Source of the DNA: DASQMT01 sp963835735
Lineage (GTDB): Bacteria > Actinomycetota > Thermoleophilia > Solirubrobacterales > Solirubrobacteraceae
Assembly (NCBI GenBank): GCA_963835735.1
Contig: CAWIGP010000002.1
Coordinates: 1-64,000 of the forward strand
Reading direction: 5' to 3'
Length of the DNA: 64,000 nt
The notes under the pieces were generated by a model. That model worked only from the letters and a program-made list of their open reading frames with translations, was not told where the DNA came from and made no database searches. The stretch's first letter is position 1. Every line of letters begins with the position of its first letter. Shown here piece after piece: positions 43,229 through 52,105 of this stretch. Made by a program: the position numbers and the translations under genes.

Positions 43229-45124
43229 GTGTCGCTTCCTGACATTCCGGACGGGCAGCCGCTTCCGAGCCTCGCGTTCACGACTCGCACCTCCGTCGCG
43301 CTCCCGTTCCCGCCATTGCCGACGAGTCATAAGCGTACGTCCGAGAGGGCCCTTGTGACGTGGGTCGCGGGGGAAGCAGCGTATCGATGGTTCTCCGTGA
43401 CCGGTCCCGCGATGGAGCGCTACGCACGCCGCGTGGGCGCCGATCTCGTCGTTATCGAGGGCTTCGCGGGACAGCCGTATCCATTGATCAACAAGTTCCG
43501 CGTTCGCCAGGTGATCACCCAGTACGGCTATGAGGTAGTCCTCTTCGTGGACGTCGATGCGCTGATCCGTGAGAACTGCGCGAACCTCTTCGAGATCGTC
43601 CCGCCGGGCTTCGTCGGCATCCTCGACGAGACACCGTTCAAAGACGAGTGGATGCTCGTCGACTACCGGCGCGAAGCAACGTCCCTGCTCATGTCCCAAG
43701 GTCACGAGGCCAACTACGAGAGCCTCCCGAGCCCGAAGAACAGTGGCCTCTACGTAATGCCGTGTACCGAGAGCGACGCGCTCACTGCGTTCGAGCGGCC
43801 GTTTCCGCTGTGCTCGCGGAACGGGGCGACGGTCGAGCAGACGTGGTTCACCCTTAACCTCCACCGCCAGGAGAGCCCACTCCATCCGCTGACCCATCCG
43901 GATCAGCACTGGCTGTGGTACGCGGATCAGGAGGAGGACGATGCAGATTGCGCGATGGTGCTGCATTTCTCGGGCCTACGGGATCTCGGAGACCTCCGCT
44001 ACCGACGCCTTCTGCACTACGCGTCGGCTGACAGCTTGCGCCACTCCCGCGCTCGGGCCGGCGCTCCCCGCGTCCGTGACGCCGCGCCGAAGTTCGATCG
44101 CCAGATGATGCTGGAGCAGCCGGCCCCCGCGGCGCTCAAGATGATTGGCACCCGCACCATCGACACGCATCGCTACGGCTGGAAGGTTGCGATACGGGCG
44201 CTCTCTGTTCTCGCGGACCCGGATGGCATCTTGTTCGACGGGTTCGTCGAGAACACGTTCCTGTGGCATGGCGACCGCAGCCGTCGCGCGGGGCGGATCC
44301 CGTATAGGGAGCCATGGATAGGGATCATGCATAACCCTCCCGGCGTGCCCGACTGGAGTTCGGTGAGGGAGAGTCGCATCCAGAGGCTCGCCGAGATACC
44401 GGAGTGGCAGGCGAGCCTTCCGAAATGCTTGGGGTTATTCGCACTGAGCGATTACCTAGCCGCGTGGGTCAGTCAGGAATGGACGGTTCCTACCGAAGTC
44501 CTGCGCTATCCCACCCTGAAGCCCGAGCAGGTCTTCTCGTTGGATAGGTATGAGGGTGATCGCGCCAAGACGGTCGTGACCATCGGGTTCTGGCTGCGGC
44601 GATTCTCGTCCTTCGCGATGCTCCGAGCCGACGGTCACCGTAAGGTCCGGCCGCTCCTCATGAAGGATCAGACGGCGCCCGGAGCTCTGCGTATGCACGC
44701 GTACGAGCGAGAGGAGGAGCAGTCCCGAGCGTCGCCGGTGGTTACCGATGATCCCGTCGCAACCCTCCCGCGACTATCCGGAACCGCCTACGACGACCTC
44801 TTATCGAGGTCCGTCGTCTTCCTCGACCTCATAGACGCGTCCGGGGTGACGACAATCGTTGAATGCATGGTGCGTGGCACACCTGTGATGGTCAACCCGC
44901 TTCCCGCTGTGGTCGAGTATCTAGGTGCGGACTACCCGCTGTACTTCGAGTCACTGGACGAAGCCGCCGACAAGCTCTCCGACGCTGCGCTCATCCGGGC
45001 CGCGCACGGCCACTTGCGTTCGAATCCGATGGTGTCTCGATTGAGGCCCCAGGCCTTCCTCGACGCGTTCGTGCGGACCGCCGGATACACGGCCGTGCTC
45101 GGCGCCGCCCGCAGACGCGGCTAG
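43229..45124 (+). CDS. Two-domain glycosyltransferase
   Basis: A 631-residue protein with two apparent glycosyltransferase modules. Residues about 60-260 resemble GT-A enzymes of the GMA12/MNN10 (GT34) type: YGYEVVLFVDVDALIREN contains the D-x-D metal motif near residue 108, and NSGLYVMPCTESDAL and VEQTWFTLNLH follow. Residues about 320-620 resemble a GT-B enzyme: FALSDYLAAWVSQEW, then DLIDASGVTTIVECMVRGTP and VMVNPLPAVVEYLGADYPL. The GTG at 43229 has GGAGG eight bases upstream and was chosen over an earlier GTG. It follows the giant nuclease gene by 78 bp on the same strand. Its stop overlaps that of the sulfotransferase. Confidence 0.75.
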   Translation: MSLPDIPDGQPLPSLAFTTRTSVALPFPPLPTSHKRTSERALVTWVAGEAAYRWFSVTGPAMERYARRVGADLVVIEGFAGQPYPLINKFRVRQVITQYGYEVVLFVDVDALIRENCANLFEIVPPGFVGILDETPFKDEWMLVDYRREATSLLMSQGHEANYESLPSPKNSGLYVMPCTESDALTAFERPFPLCSRNGATVEQTWFTLNLHRQESPLHPLTHPDQHWLWYADQEEDDADCAMVLHFSGLRDLGDLRYRRLLHYASADSLRHSRARAGAPRVRDAAPKFDRQMMLEQPAPAALKMIGTRTIDTHRYGWKVAIRALSVLADPDGILFDGFVENTFLWHGDRSRRAGRIPYREPWIGIMHNPPGVPDWSSVRESRIQRLAEIPEWQASLPKCLGLFALSDYLAAWVSQEWTVPTEVLRYPTLKPEQVFSLDRYEGDRAKTVVTIGFWLRRFSSFAMLRADGHRKVRPLLMKDQTAPGALRMHAYEREEEQSRASPVVTDDPVATLPRLSGTAYDDLLSRSVVFLDLIDASGVTTIVECMVRGTPVMVNPLPAVVEYLGADYPLYFESLDEAADKLSDAALIRAAHGHLRSNPMVSRLRPQAFLDAFVRTAGYTAVLGAARRRG

Positions 45125-45801
45125 GCCTTCGGCAGAACCCCGCGACCGAACGAGTCCCAGAACGCGGCCCGGTCATTGAGTCGAGGGTAGGGATCTCGGG
45201 GGACCTGCACGCCCAGAAACTCACACAGCGGGTTCCACCCATCGCCGCCACGATGGACGAGGAGGCGATCGGGCGGAATCGCGGCCTGGACCGCGGCGTT
45301 GTGTCGCTCGAACGCCGCGACGACATGCGCTCTGCCTGCCAGGGCTCCGGCGAAGCTGCGCTCCACGATGACGCGCTGCACCATGGCGCGCATGGCCGCG
45401 GCCTCCGGGGGTGCCGCGGCGTCGTCTGGCGGAGCCGTGAGCCGGACCAGGACGGTCTCCGCGAAGCTGGCGTACCACTCGTCCGGGTCGCGGACGCTGA
45501 GGATGACCTTCATCCCCGGGAAGGCCGCAACCAGCTCCGGCCAGAACGCGCACGCGGGCCAGTCGACTGCCGCAGAGTACCCATCAAAGACCGATTCCCA
45601 ATCGACCTGCAAGCCTCGTGCGGCGTCCTCCCATGCACGCGCTCGCCACGGTGCCGCCAGCACCTCGCTCATGTGGTACGTCGGACCAAGACCCAAGTAG
45701 TCGAGCGCCGTCTTCAGCGAGAAGGTGCCGGTGCGACCCAAGCCGGCGCCGAGCACTCGAAGTCCACCAGGGCGCGTCGGGCTGGGCATCATCAGCATCA
45801 T
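45121..45801 (-). CDS. Sulfotransferase-family protein
   Basis: A 226-residue protein of the Sulfotransfer_4 type. The PAPS-binding loop is GAGLGRTGTFSLKTALDYLG (residues near 18-37), with the 3'-phosphate region at VILSVRDPDEWYASF. Such enzymes move sulfate from PAPS to an acceptor, though many bacterial members are uncharacterised. Several in-frame ATGs (45801, 45798, 45792, 45789) are possible and none has a strong ribosome site; the open frame continues far upstream over the small secreted gene in another frame. Convergent with the glycosyltransferase. Confidence 0.82.
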   Translation of the reverse strand: MMLMMPSPTRPGGLRVLGAGLGRTGTFSLKTALDYLGLGPTYHMSEVLAAPWRARAWEDAARGLQVDWESVFDGYSAAVDWPACAFWPELVAAFPGMKVILSVRDPDEWYASFAETVLVRLTAPPDDAAAPPEAAAMRAMVQRVIVERSFAGALAGRAHVVAAFERHNAAVQAAIPPDRLLVHRGGDGWNPLCEFLGVQVPRDPYPRLNDRAAFWDSFGRGVLPKA

Positions 45802-45920
45802 CGGGCAGAACGCCGCTAGAAGTCGAGAGGCTTCGCCGTGGTGGACGGGCCTGGACTGTGATGACCGGCAGTGCCGTGTCGGCTTCAGCGCGGCGGCGCC
45901 GCGCCGAGCGGAGACACTGC

Positions 45921-46256
45921 TCACATCCCCGCTTCCGGCCTTGCGGGCGCGTCGGCGCGGTGCGTAACGACGAGCATCCCGACCGCTAGCGCCAGCACCA
46001 GCGCGGCGATACCTGCGGCGACGAGGCCGGCGTTGGCTCCGTCCAGAGTGTGGGGGTCGCCGGCCGAGCTGAGGCGCTCGCACGGTGGCCGGAGGGCGGG
46101 CCCGCGCGGCGCCGGGGTCTGCTCCCCGATGGTCGGGGGGCACAGCGGTTGGTTGAAGACCGGCCCCTTTGCTCCGGCCGGGGCGGCCAGAACCAGCACG
46201 AGCGCGAGCGGGAGAAGGATTGCCCACGTGCGCCCGATCTGCATCTTGTGGCTCAT
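45921..46256 (-). CDS. Small secreted, C-terminally anchored protein (paralogue of 21387-21779)
   Basis: A 111-residue protein with start MSHKMQIGRTW, a signal peptide (LLPLALVLVLAAPAGAKG), a short region NQPLCPPTIGEQTPAPR and LRPPCERL with two cysteines, and a C-terminal membrane helix (AGLVAAGIAALVLALAVGML). The layout, the NQPLCPPT motif and even the start region match the gene at 21387-21779. Function unknown. The two copies lie on either side of the accessory region. Confidence 0.65.
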   Translation of the reverse strand: MSHKMQIGRTWAILLPLALVLVLAAPAGAKGPVFNQPLCPPTIGEQTPAPRGPALRPPCERLSSAGDPHTLDGANAGLVAAGIAALVLALAVGMLVVTHRADAPARPEAGM

Positions 46257-46408
46257 GAGTTGCTCCTTGCGTCGATAGGGCGAAGCTAGCCCCAGCCGCC
46301 GACCTCGCCAATCGTGGAAACGAGGGGCTTTGGGGGTGGCTAGCAAGGCAAATCAACCGACCGGCTGCCCTGGTTGACACCGGGTACGCAAGGGAGTCAA
46401 CTCTTCCA

Positions 46409-47119
46409 ATGGACGACCAGATCCTGCTCGTCCGCGATGCTCGCAAGAGCTTCGAAACCGAGGGCGGGCCAGTGCGGGCACTCCGCGGCGTTGATCTCGA
46501 GTTGGCGAGGGGTGACTTCGTCGCCGTGATGGGTCCCTCGGGCTGTGGGAAGTCCACGCTGCTGAACCTCGTCGCAGGGGTCGACACGCCCACCAGAGGC
46601 GAGATCGTGCTGGCGGGGCTGTCGCTGGCAGGCAAGGACGAGGACGAGCGCGCGCGGATCCGGCGCGAGCACATCGGATTTGTGTTCCAGTTCTTCAACC
46701 TGCTCGAGGGAATGAGCGCACTGGAGAACGTCGCCCTCTCGGCCGTCATCGCGGGCGCGACGCGCCGGCAGGCCGAGGCGAGGGCGCGAGGCGTGCTCGA
46801 ACTGCTGGGGCTCGCCGAGCGGGCGGACGACGCGTCCCTCGTCCTGTCGGGCGGCCAGCGTCAACGGCTCGCGATTGCGCGGGCACTCGTGAATCGGCCG
46901 ACGCTCCTGCTCGCTGACGAACCGACCGGGGCACTCGACTCGGCGGGCGCGATGGAGGTGCTCGAGCTCTTCCGGCGGCTCCGCGGCGCCGGCCAGGCGA
47001 TCCTCCTCGTCACCCACGATCAGGGCGTCGCCGAGGCGGCGGACCGGGTCGTCTCCATGCGGGACGGGCGCGTCCGCGCCGGCGTGGCCGAGCCGCTCGT
47101 CCCCGCGGCGGAGAAGTGA
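46409..47119 (+). CDS. ABC transporter ATP-binding protein (MacB/LolD type)
   Basis: A 236-residue ATPase: Walker A GPSGCGKST (about 47-55), Q-loop in FVFQFFNLLEGMSALENV, signature VLSGGQRQRLAIARAL, Walker B LLLADEPTGALDS and switch His in LVTHDQGVAEAAD. The sequence type matches exporters that work with FtsX-like permeases. The permease gene begins one base after its stop. A GGGAG ribosome site precedes the ATG. Confidence 0.95.
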   Translation: MDDQILLVRDARKSFETEGGPVRALRGVDLELARGDFVAVMGPSGCGKSTLLNLVAGVDTPTRGEIVLAGLSLAGKDEDERARIRREHIGFVFQFFNLLEGMSALENVALSAVIAGATRRQAEARARGVLELLGLAERADDASLVLSGGQRQRLAIARALVNRPTLLLADEPTGALDSAGAMEVLELFRRLRGAGQAILLVTHDQGVAEAADRVVSMRDGRVRAGVAEPLVPAAEK

Positions 47120-47120
47120 C

Positions 47121-49521
47121 GTGGCGGCCGTCTGGTTCTGCCTGCGCGCGGAGATGCGCTCGCGCTGGCGCACGTGGCTCGCGCTTGCCGTCCTCGCCGG
47201 CAGCGCCGGAGGCTTGGTCCTCGCCGTCGCCGCCGCGGCCCGGCGTACGGACAGCGCGATCGTGCGCCACCGCGTCGCCACCGAGTCGATGGACGTCTGG
47301 GTAGGCCGGGGGGACTACTTCGGACTGGATCTCGATTTCGACCGCGTCGCACGGCTGCCGCAGGTCGCGCAGGTCGCTCGCTCCGTCGATCTCGCATTCT
47401 GGGGGCGTACCGAATCCGGGCGCCCGGTGACGAACGACGAAGTCGAGCTGGGGGTCTCGACGGACGGCTCCGACCCGGCCCAGAACCACCCCAAAGTCCT
47501 CGCCGGCAGGGTGCCGGATCCAGCTGCAGCCGACGAGATCTTCGTCGGTCATCGGGCCGCGGAGTACTACGACCTGCACGTCGGGAGCACGCTGCGGGCG
47601 CGGTTCTCGACGCCGCGCGAGCTGGCGAGATCTGCCGCGACGGGCGAGCGCAACGTGCAGGCCGACCCCGAGACCGCCGGCACCGGGCCGCTCGTGACCC
47701 TGCGAGTCGTCGGGGTCCGCGTCGACGCGCAGTCCGAGGACGGGCTCATGTACATCACGATGTCGCCCGCTTTCTACGAGACCTATGGCCGGAAGGTGGG
47801 CGTGTGGCTCGAGCTCCTGGGGGTCCGGCTCAAGCACGGAGACGCGGATCTGCCCGCCTTCCGGGCCGGCGTCGAGCGGATTGCGCGGCGGTAGCCCGGT
47901 CGAGCTCTACCCGAAGGCGACCATCCAGGCAAAGCTCGTGAGCTCGGTCCACGTCCAGGCGCAGGCGCTCTGGGTCCTGGCGGTGCTCGGCGGCCTTGCG
48001 GCACTGCTTCTCGTCGGGCAGGCGCTCGCCCGCCAGACAGCGCTCGAGTCGAGCGAGCACCCGCTCCTCCGATCGCTCGGGATGACGCGTCGCCAGCTCT
48101 TCGCGTTTGGCGTCGCGCGTGTCGGCCCGGTCGCGCTCGTGGCGGGGGCGCTGGCGGCCGCCGTCGCCGTGGTTCTCTCACCGTTCGCTCCGATCGGCGC
48201 CGCCCGGACGGCGGAGCCCGATCCCGGCATACACCTGGATCCGTTGGTGATCGGGGCGGGCAGCGCAGCGACGGCGGCGCTCGTGCTGCTCGCGGCGGTC
48301 GTTCCGGCCTGGCGGGCAGCGCACGCGCGCGTGGAACCCGTTCCACCACGGTCGTCGCCGGTGGTCGAATTCCTCCGGCGAGCCGGCCTTCCTCCGAGCG
48401 GGGCGGCGGGTGTGCGGATGGCGCTGGACCGTGGTCGCGGCCGGACTGCGGTGCCCGTGGGCTCGACTCTTGTCGCCGTCGTGGTCGGCGTCGCCGCGGT
48501 TGCCGCCGCACTCACGATCACGGCGAGCGCGGATCGTCTGCTCGGCACGCCGAGGCTCTACGGGCACAACTGGGACGCCGTGATCGGGAACGGCAGCGAG
48601 CCCAGGTACTCCGAGCGGTTCGTCGCCCGTCTGCGAGCGGACCGGTCGATCGCGCAGCTCGCGGGCGGCACGGTCCGGGAGGCCCGTCTCGAAGGACGGC
48701 CGACCGGGGTACTTGCCATCAGCGCCATCCGCGGATCACTCTCGCCCACGGTGCTCGAAGGCCGGGCGCCGACCGCTTCGAGCGAAATCCTCCTCGGCGC
48801 GAAGACGGCGCGCCTGCTCGGGGCGGAGATCGGAGACGAAGTCGAGGGGCGCATCGGCGATCGGGCGTCCCCGTTCCACGTCGTCGGCCGCGGCGTGCTA
48901 CCCGAGGTTGCAGCCGCCGGGGTCGCGACGACGGCCCTGGGCCAGGGCGTCGCGATGACCTTCGAGGGACTCAGACGGCTCGACCCGCAGGCGCCCCGCA
49001 ACATCTTCCTCGTTGGCCTGGCGGCCGGCGCGAACCGCGTAACGACGCTCGCGCGGCTCGAGCGAGATGCAGCTGCCGCGGTGCCTCAGCGTCCCGCGGA
49101 GGTCGGCAACTGGGGGCGTGTCAGCGGCTTCCCCTACTTGGTGGCGGCGCTCGTTGCGGCTGCGGCGGCGGCCGCGCTCGCGCATGCGCTCGTCACCTCC
49201 GTTCGACGCCGGCGGCGCGACCTCGCGATCCTCAAGACGCTGGGCTTCGAGCGTCACGACGTGCGCGCGGCGGTCGCGTGGCAGGCGACGACGATCGCAG
49301 CGATCGGCCTGCTCGCCGGGCTGCCGCTGGGGATCGGGATCGGCCGCTTCGCCTGGAATCTGTTCGCCGGCGAGCTTGGGGTCGTGCCCGACGCGGTGGC
49401 GCCGCTGTGGCCCGGCCTCCTCATCATCCCGGCGACGCTCCTGCTCGCCAACCTGGTCGCGCTCCTGCCAGGCCGCATCGCGGCGCGCACGAGCGCTCCG
49501 CTGGTCCTGAGGGCCGAATGA
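47121..49521 (+). pseudogene. FtsX-like ABC permease, frameshifted
   Basis: Two frames make one roughly 800-residue permease of the MacB/FtsX type. The first (47121-47894) gives a membrane helix (LALAVLAGSAGGLVLAVAA) and the first extracytoplasmic MacB-like domain (GDYFGLDLDFDRVARLPQV); it stops at GVERIARR. The next frame continues at GSPVELYPKATIQAKLV, then the FtsX helices (VLAVLGGLAALLLVGQALAR), a second extracytoplasmic domain and three final helices (LAILKTLGFERHDVRAAVAW). The sequence GCGCGGCGGTAGC near 47891 fits one extra C. Either a real null mutation or a sequencing error. A sensor kinase gene starts one base after its stop. Confidence 0.85.
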
Positions 49522-49522
49522 C

Positions 49523-50923
49523 ATGGCTGCTGCCGAGGTGAACGTGACCCGCCGCCGCCGTCCTCGCTGGCTCGATCGCCTGCTGACTCATGCCATCCTG
49601 CTGGCCGGGCTCGCTGCCGTGATAGCTGCCCTGCAGCTGCTCGCGCTACTCGCCCTCGGCCGCTTCCCGACCGACGACGAGCGCGCCGTGCTCGCCCTGT
49701 CCATCATCGCCGCGACGATCGCGGCGCTCGTCTATCAGCCGGTTCGCGCTCGGCTCGAGGGCTTCGCGAGCGGTCTCGTGTGGGCCGAGCCCGAGGCGCC
49801 TGACGAACCGCTCCGCGCGCTCGGTGCGCGGTTGAGTCGCGCACTCCCCCTCGACGACCTCCTGTGGGAGCTCGCTGAGTCCCTGCGCCGGGACCTGACG
49901 CTCGAGGCCGCCGAGGTCTGGACCGGCTCGGGCGGACTGCTCGAGCGGGTGACGTCCGATCCCGACCGCGGCGGGGCCACCCTCCGGCTCACGACCGCGG
50001 AGGAGGCGGTGATCGGCCGGGCAGGGGTTTCCGCCCCGGGCTGGCTCGCCGTGTGGCTGCCGGCAGTGCTGGAGGGTCGTGGCGGCGGGCCGCTCAGGGT
50101 GGTTCCGATCGCGAATGCGGGCGAGCTCCTGGGTCTGATCGTCGCCGAGCGCCCGCCGGGGGGAGCGTCTTTCGGCGACCGCGACGAGCAACTCCTTGCC
50201 GAACTCGCCCGGCAGGTCGGCTTCGCGCTCCGCAACGTCCGGCTCGACTCACAGCTGCAAGCGTCGCTCGACCAGGTCAAGCGGCAGACCGAGGAGCTCC
50301 GGGCCTCCCGCGCCCGAGTGGTCTCGGCGGCCGACGCTGAACGGCGGCGAATCGAGCGCGACCTGCACGACGGCGCCCAGCAGCGCTTGGTCGCGCTCGC
50401 CGTCAACCTGCGCCTCGTGCGTGAGCTCGCCGGCGCGGATCCCGCTCAGGCGACGGCCCTTCTCGAACAGCTCGGCGACGACGTGCAATCGGCTCTGGAG
50501 CAACTCCGCGAGTTCGCTCACGGCATCTATCCGCCGCTGCTCGCGGACCGCGGTCTCGCCGACGCGCTCTCAGCGGTAGCGGCCCGTGCTTCCATCCGCA
50601 CCCGGGTCGAGGCGGCCGCGATCGGCCGTTACCCGGCTCAAGTCGAGGCGACCGTCTACTTCTGCTGCCTCGAAGCGCTGCAGAACGCCGGCAAGTACGC
50701 GGGGCCGGACGCGGCGGCCATCGTCACTGTCCAGGAGAAGGAAGGCGGACTCCTCTTCGCGGTCTCGGACGACGGAGCCGGCTTCGACCCGGCTCGCGAG
50801 CCACGCGGCGCCGGGCTGGCGAACATGACCGACCGGCTGGGGGCGATCGGCGGGACGTTGCGGGTCGAATCGTCGCCCGGCCGCGGAGCCCGGATCATCG
50901 GCACGATCCCGCTTCCGGCTTGA
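49523..50923 (+). CDS. NarL-type sensor histidine kinase
   Basis: A 466-residue kinase. Two N-terminal membrane helices (about 22-45 and 55-72), a GAF-like sensor region (about 95-235), a short coiled coil and a HisKA_3 dimerisation domain with DLHDGAQQRLVALAVNLR (phospho-accepting His282). The ATPase has the N-box CLEALQNAGKYAG and G-box AVSDDGAGFDPAREPRGAGL. It is coupled to the ABC exporter genes (one base gap) and converges on a NarL-type response regulator 4 bp away, its probable partner. A cell-envelope stress role through the exporter is plausible. Confidence 0.92.
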   Translation: MAAAEVNVTRRRRPRWLDRLLTHAILLAGLAAVIAALQLLALLALGRFPTDDERAVLALSIIAATIAALVYQPVRARLEGFASGLVWAEPEAPDEPLRALGARLSRALPLDDLLWELAESLRRDLTLEAAEVWTGSGGLLERVTSDPDRGGATLRLTTAEEAVIGRAGVSAPGWLAVWLPAVLEGRGGGPLRVVPIANAGELLGLIVAERPPGGASFGDRDEQLLAELARQVGFALRNVRLDSQLQASLDQVKRQTEELRASRARVVSAADAERRRIERDLHDGAQQRLVALAVNLRLVRELAGADPAQATALLEQLGDDVQSALEQLREFAHGIYPPLLADRGLADALSAVAARASIRTRVEAAAIGRYPAQVEATVYFCCLEALQNAGKYAGPDAAAIVTVQEKEGGLLFAVSDDGAGFDPAREPRGAGLANMTDRLGAIGGTLRVESSPGRGARIIGTIPLPA

Positions 50924-50927
50924 TTGA

Positions 50928-51614
50928 TCAGCGCCCCTGCTCGGACAGGAAGAGGAGCACGGCCGTGACCCGCTTGTGCGTGTCCGGCTGCCAGGCCAGA
51001 TCGAGCTTCTGGAAGATCGAGTGGATGTACTTCTCGACGGATCGCTCCGTGATGACGAGCGACGCGGCGATCGCCGCATTGTTCTTCCCTTTCGCCATCT
51101 CGGCCAGGAGCTCGTGCTCGCGGGGCGTTAGCACGTCGAGGGGCGAATCCTCCCGGCGGGACCGGCTGATGAGTGTCTCGACCACCTTCGCGTCGATCGC
51201 GGAGCCGCCCATCGCGACCTCGCGGATCGCTCCTACGAGCTGCTCGAGATCGCGGACCCTCTCCTTGAGCAGGTAGCCCCGTCGCTCCGATCCCTGCTCC
51301 AAGAGCGCGAGCGCGTACTCGGGATCCGCGAACTGGCTCAGGACGACTACCGCGGTACTCGGGTGGGTCTCACGCAGCCGTGCGGCGGCCTGGATGCCTT
51401 CGTCGGTTCCGCCCGGGGGCATGCGAATGTCGGTCAGGACCACGTCGGGCCGCTCGGTTTCGACCGCTTTCAGCAGCGAATCGAGATCGTCGCAGCTCCC
51501 CACGACCTCGATGTCGGGCTGCGTGTCGAGGAGCCGGCGGACACCTTCGCGAACGAAGTAGTCGTCCTCGGCAAGCACGATTCGGATCGCCAATGGAGCA
51601 TTAGCATCACACAC
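50928..51614 (-). CDS. NarL/LuxR-type response regulator
   Basis: A 228-residue regulator: receiver domain with acidic pocket AEDD (15-18), phospho-accepting Asp62 in VVLTDIRMP and Lys in GYLLKERV, then a LuxR helix-turn-helix (about 160-215: LTPREHELLAEMAKGKNNAA, then ITERSVEKYIHSIFQKL). The start is GTG at 51614. It is convergent with the histidine kinase at only 4 bp. The exporter genes upstream of the kinase are likely targets. Confidence 0.92.
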   Translation of the reverse strand: MCDANAPLAIRIVLAEDDYFVREGVRRLLDTQPDIEVVGSCDDLDSLLKAVETERPDVVLTDIRMPPGGTDEGIQAAARLRETHPSTAVVVLSQFADPEYALALLEQGSERRGYLLKERVRDLEQLVGAIREVAMGGSAIDAKVVETLISRSRREDSPLDVLTPREHELLAEMAKGKNNAAIAASLVITERSVEKYIHSIFQKLDLAWQPDTHKRVTAVLLFLSEQGR

Positions 51615-51736
51615 AGCATCCGCTTCTGGCCCGAGCCCGCCCCCTAGCCCGACATCACGGTTCCGGCCAGCCGGAACCCCAAACTAATGCTGGCTTCGAT
51701 GCGCGCGGGCGCGCAAACGGCGAAGCTTTCCTCTTG

Positions 51737-52024
51737 ATGTACCCCCGGACCAACACTCCCCATATGGATGCCCAGATGGGCCGCTCGGTCGAGATCGAGC
51801 GCTCGAGCGCGAGTGCGTCGCACGAGTGGCGGGTGGAGCGGTTCCTCGAGCTGGGCTTCACCGTGGTCGACGCGCAGCTGCTCGCCGTCGCTCAGGACGA
51901 GACGACTGTGCGCGACCGGCACGGCGCTCCTCGCCGCTGGTGCAGCCCGCTGCACTGGATGAAGGTCGCGAAGACGCTGAAGGCCGGCGCGACGCACGAG
52001 CAGGCGCTGAGAACGTTCGCCTGA
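51737..52024 (+). CDS. Small hypothetical protein
   Basis: A 95-residue protein not recognised as a known family. It reads EWRVERFLELGFTVVDAQLL, then a Cys-containing segment RRWCSPLHWMKVAKTLKAG and a final helix THEQALRTF. The pattern suggests a small helical DNA-binding or adaptor domain. The start may instead be the ATG nine codons later. It is separated by 81 bp from the downstream gnd gene on the same strand. Confidence 0.5.
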   Translation: MYPRTNTPHMDAQMGRSVEIERSSASASHEWRVERFLELGFTVVDAQLLAVAQDETTVRDRHGAPRRWCSPLHWMKVAKTLKAGATHEQALRTFA

Positions 52025-52105
52025 TCGACGGCCAGCAGGGCGAGCGACACGGAACGGTTCGCTGCGGGAGCATGTCTCCACCAACACGTAGGCAACGGAG
52101 ACGCA

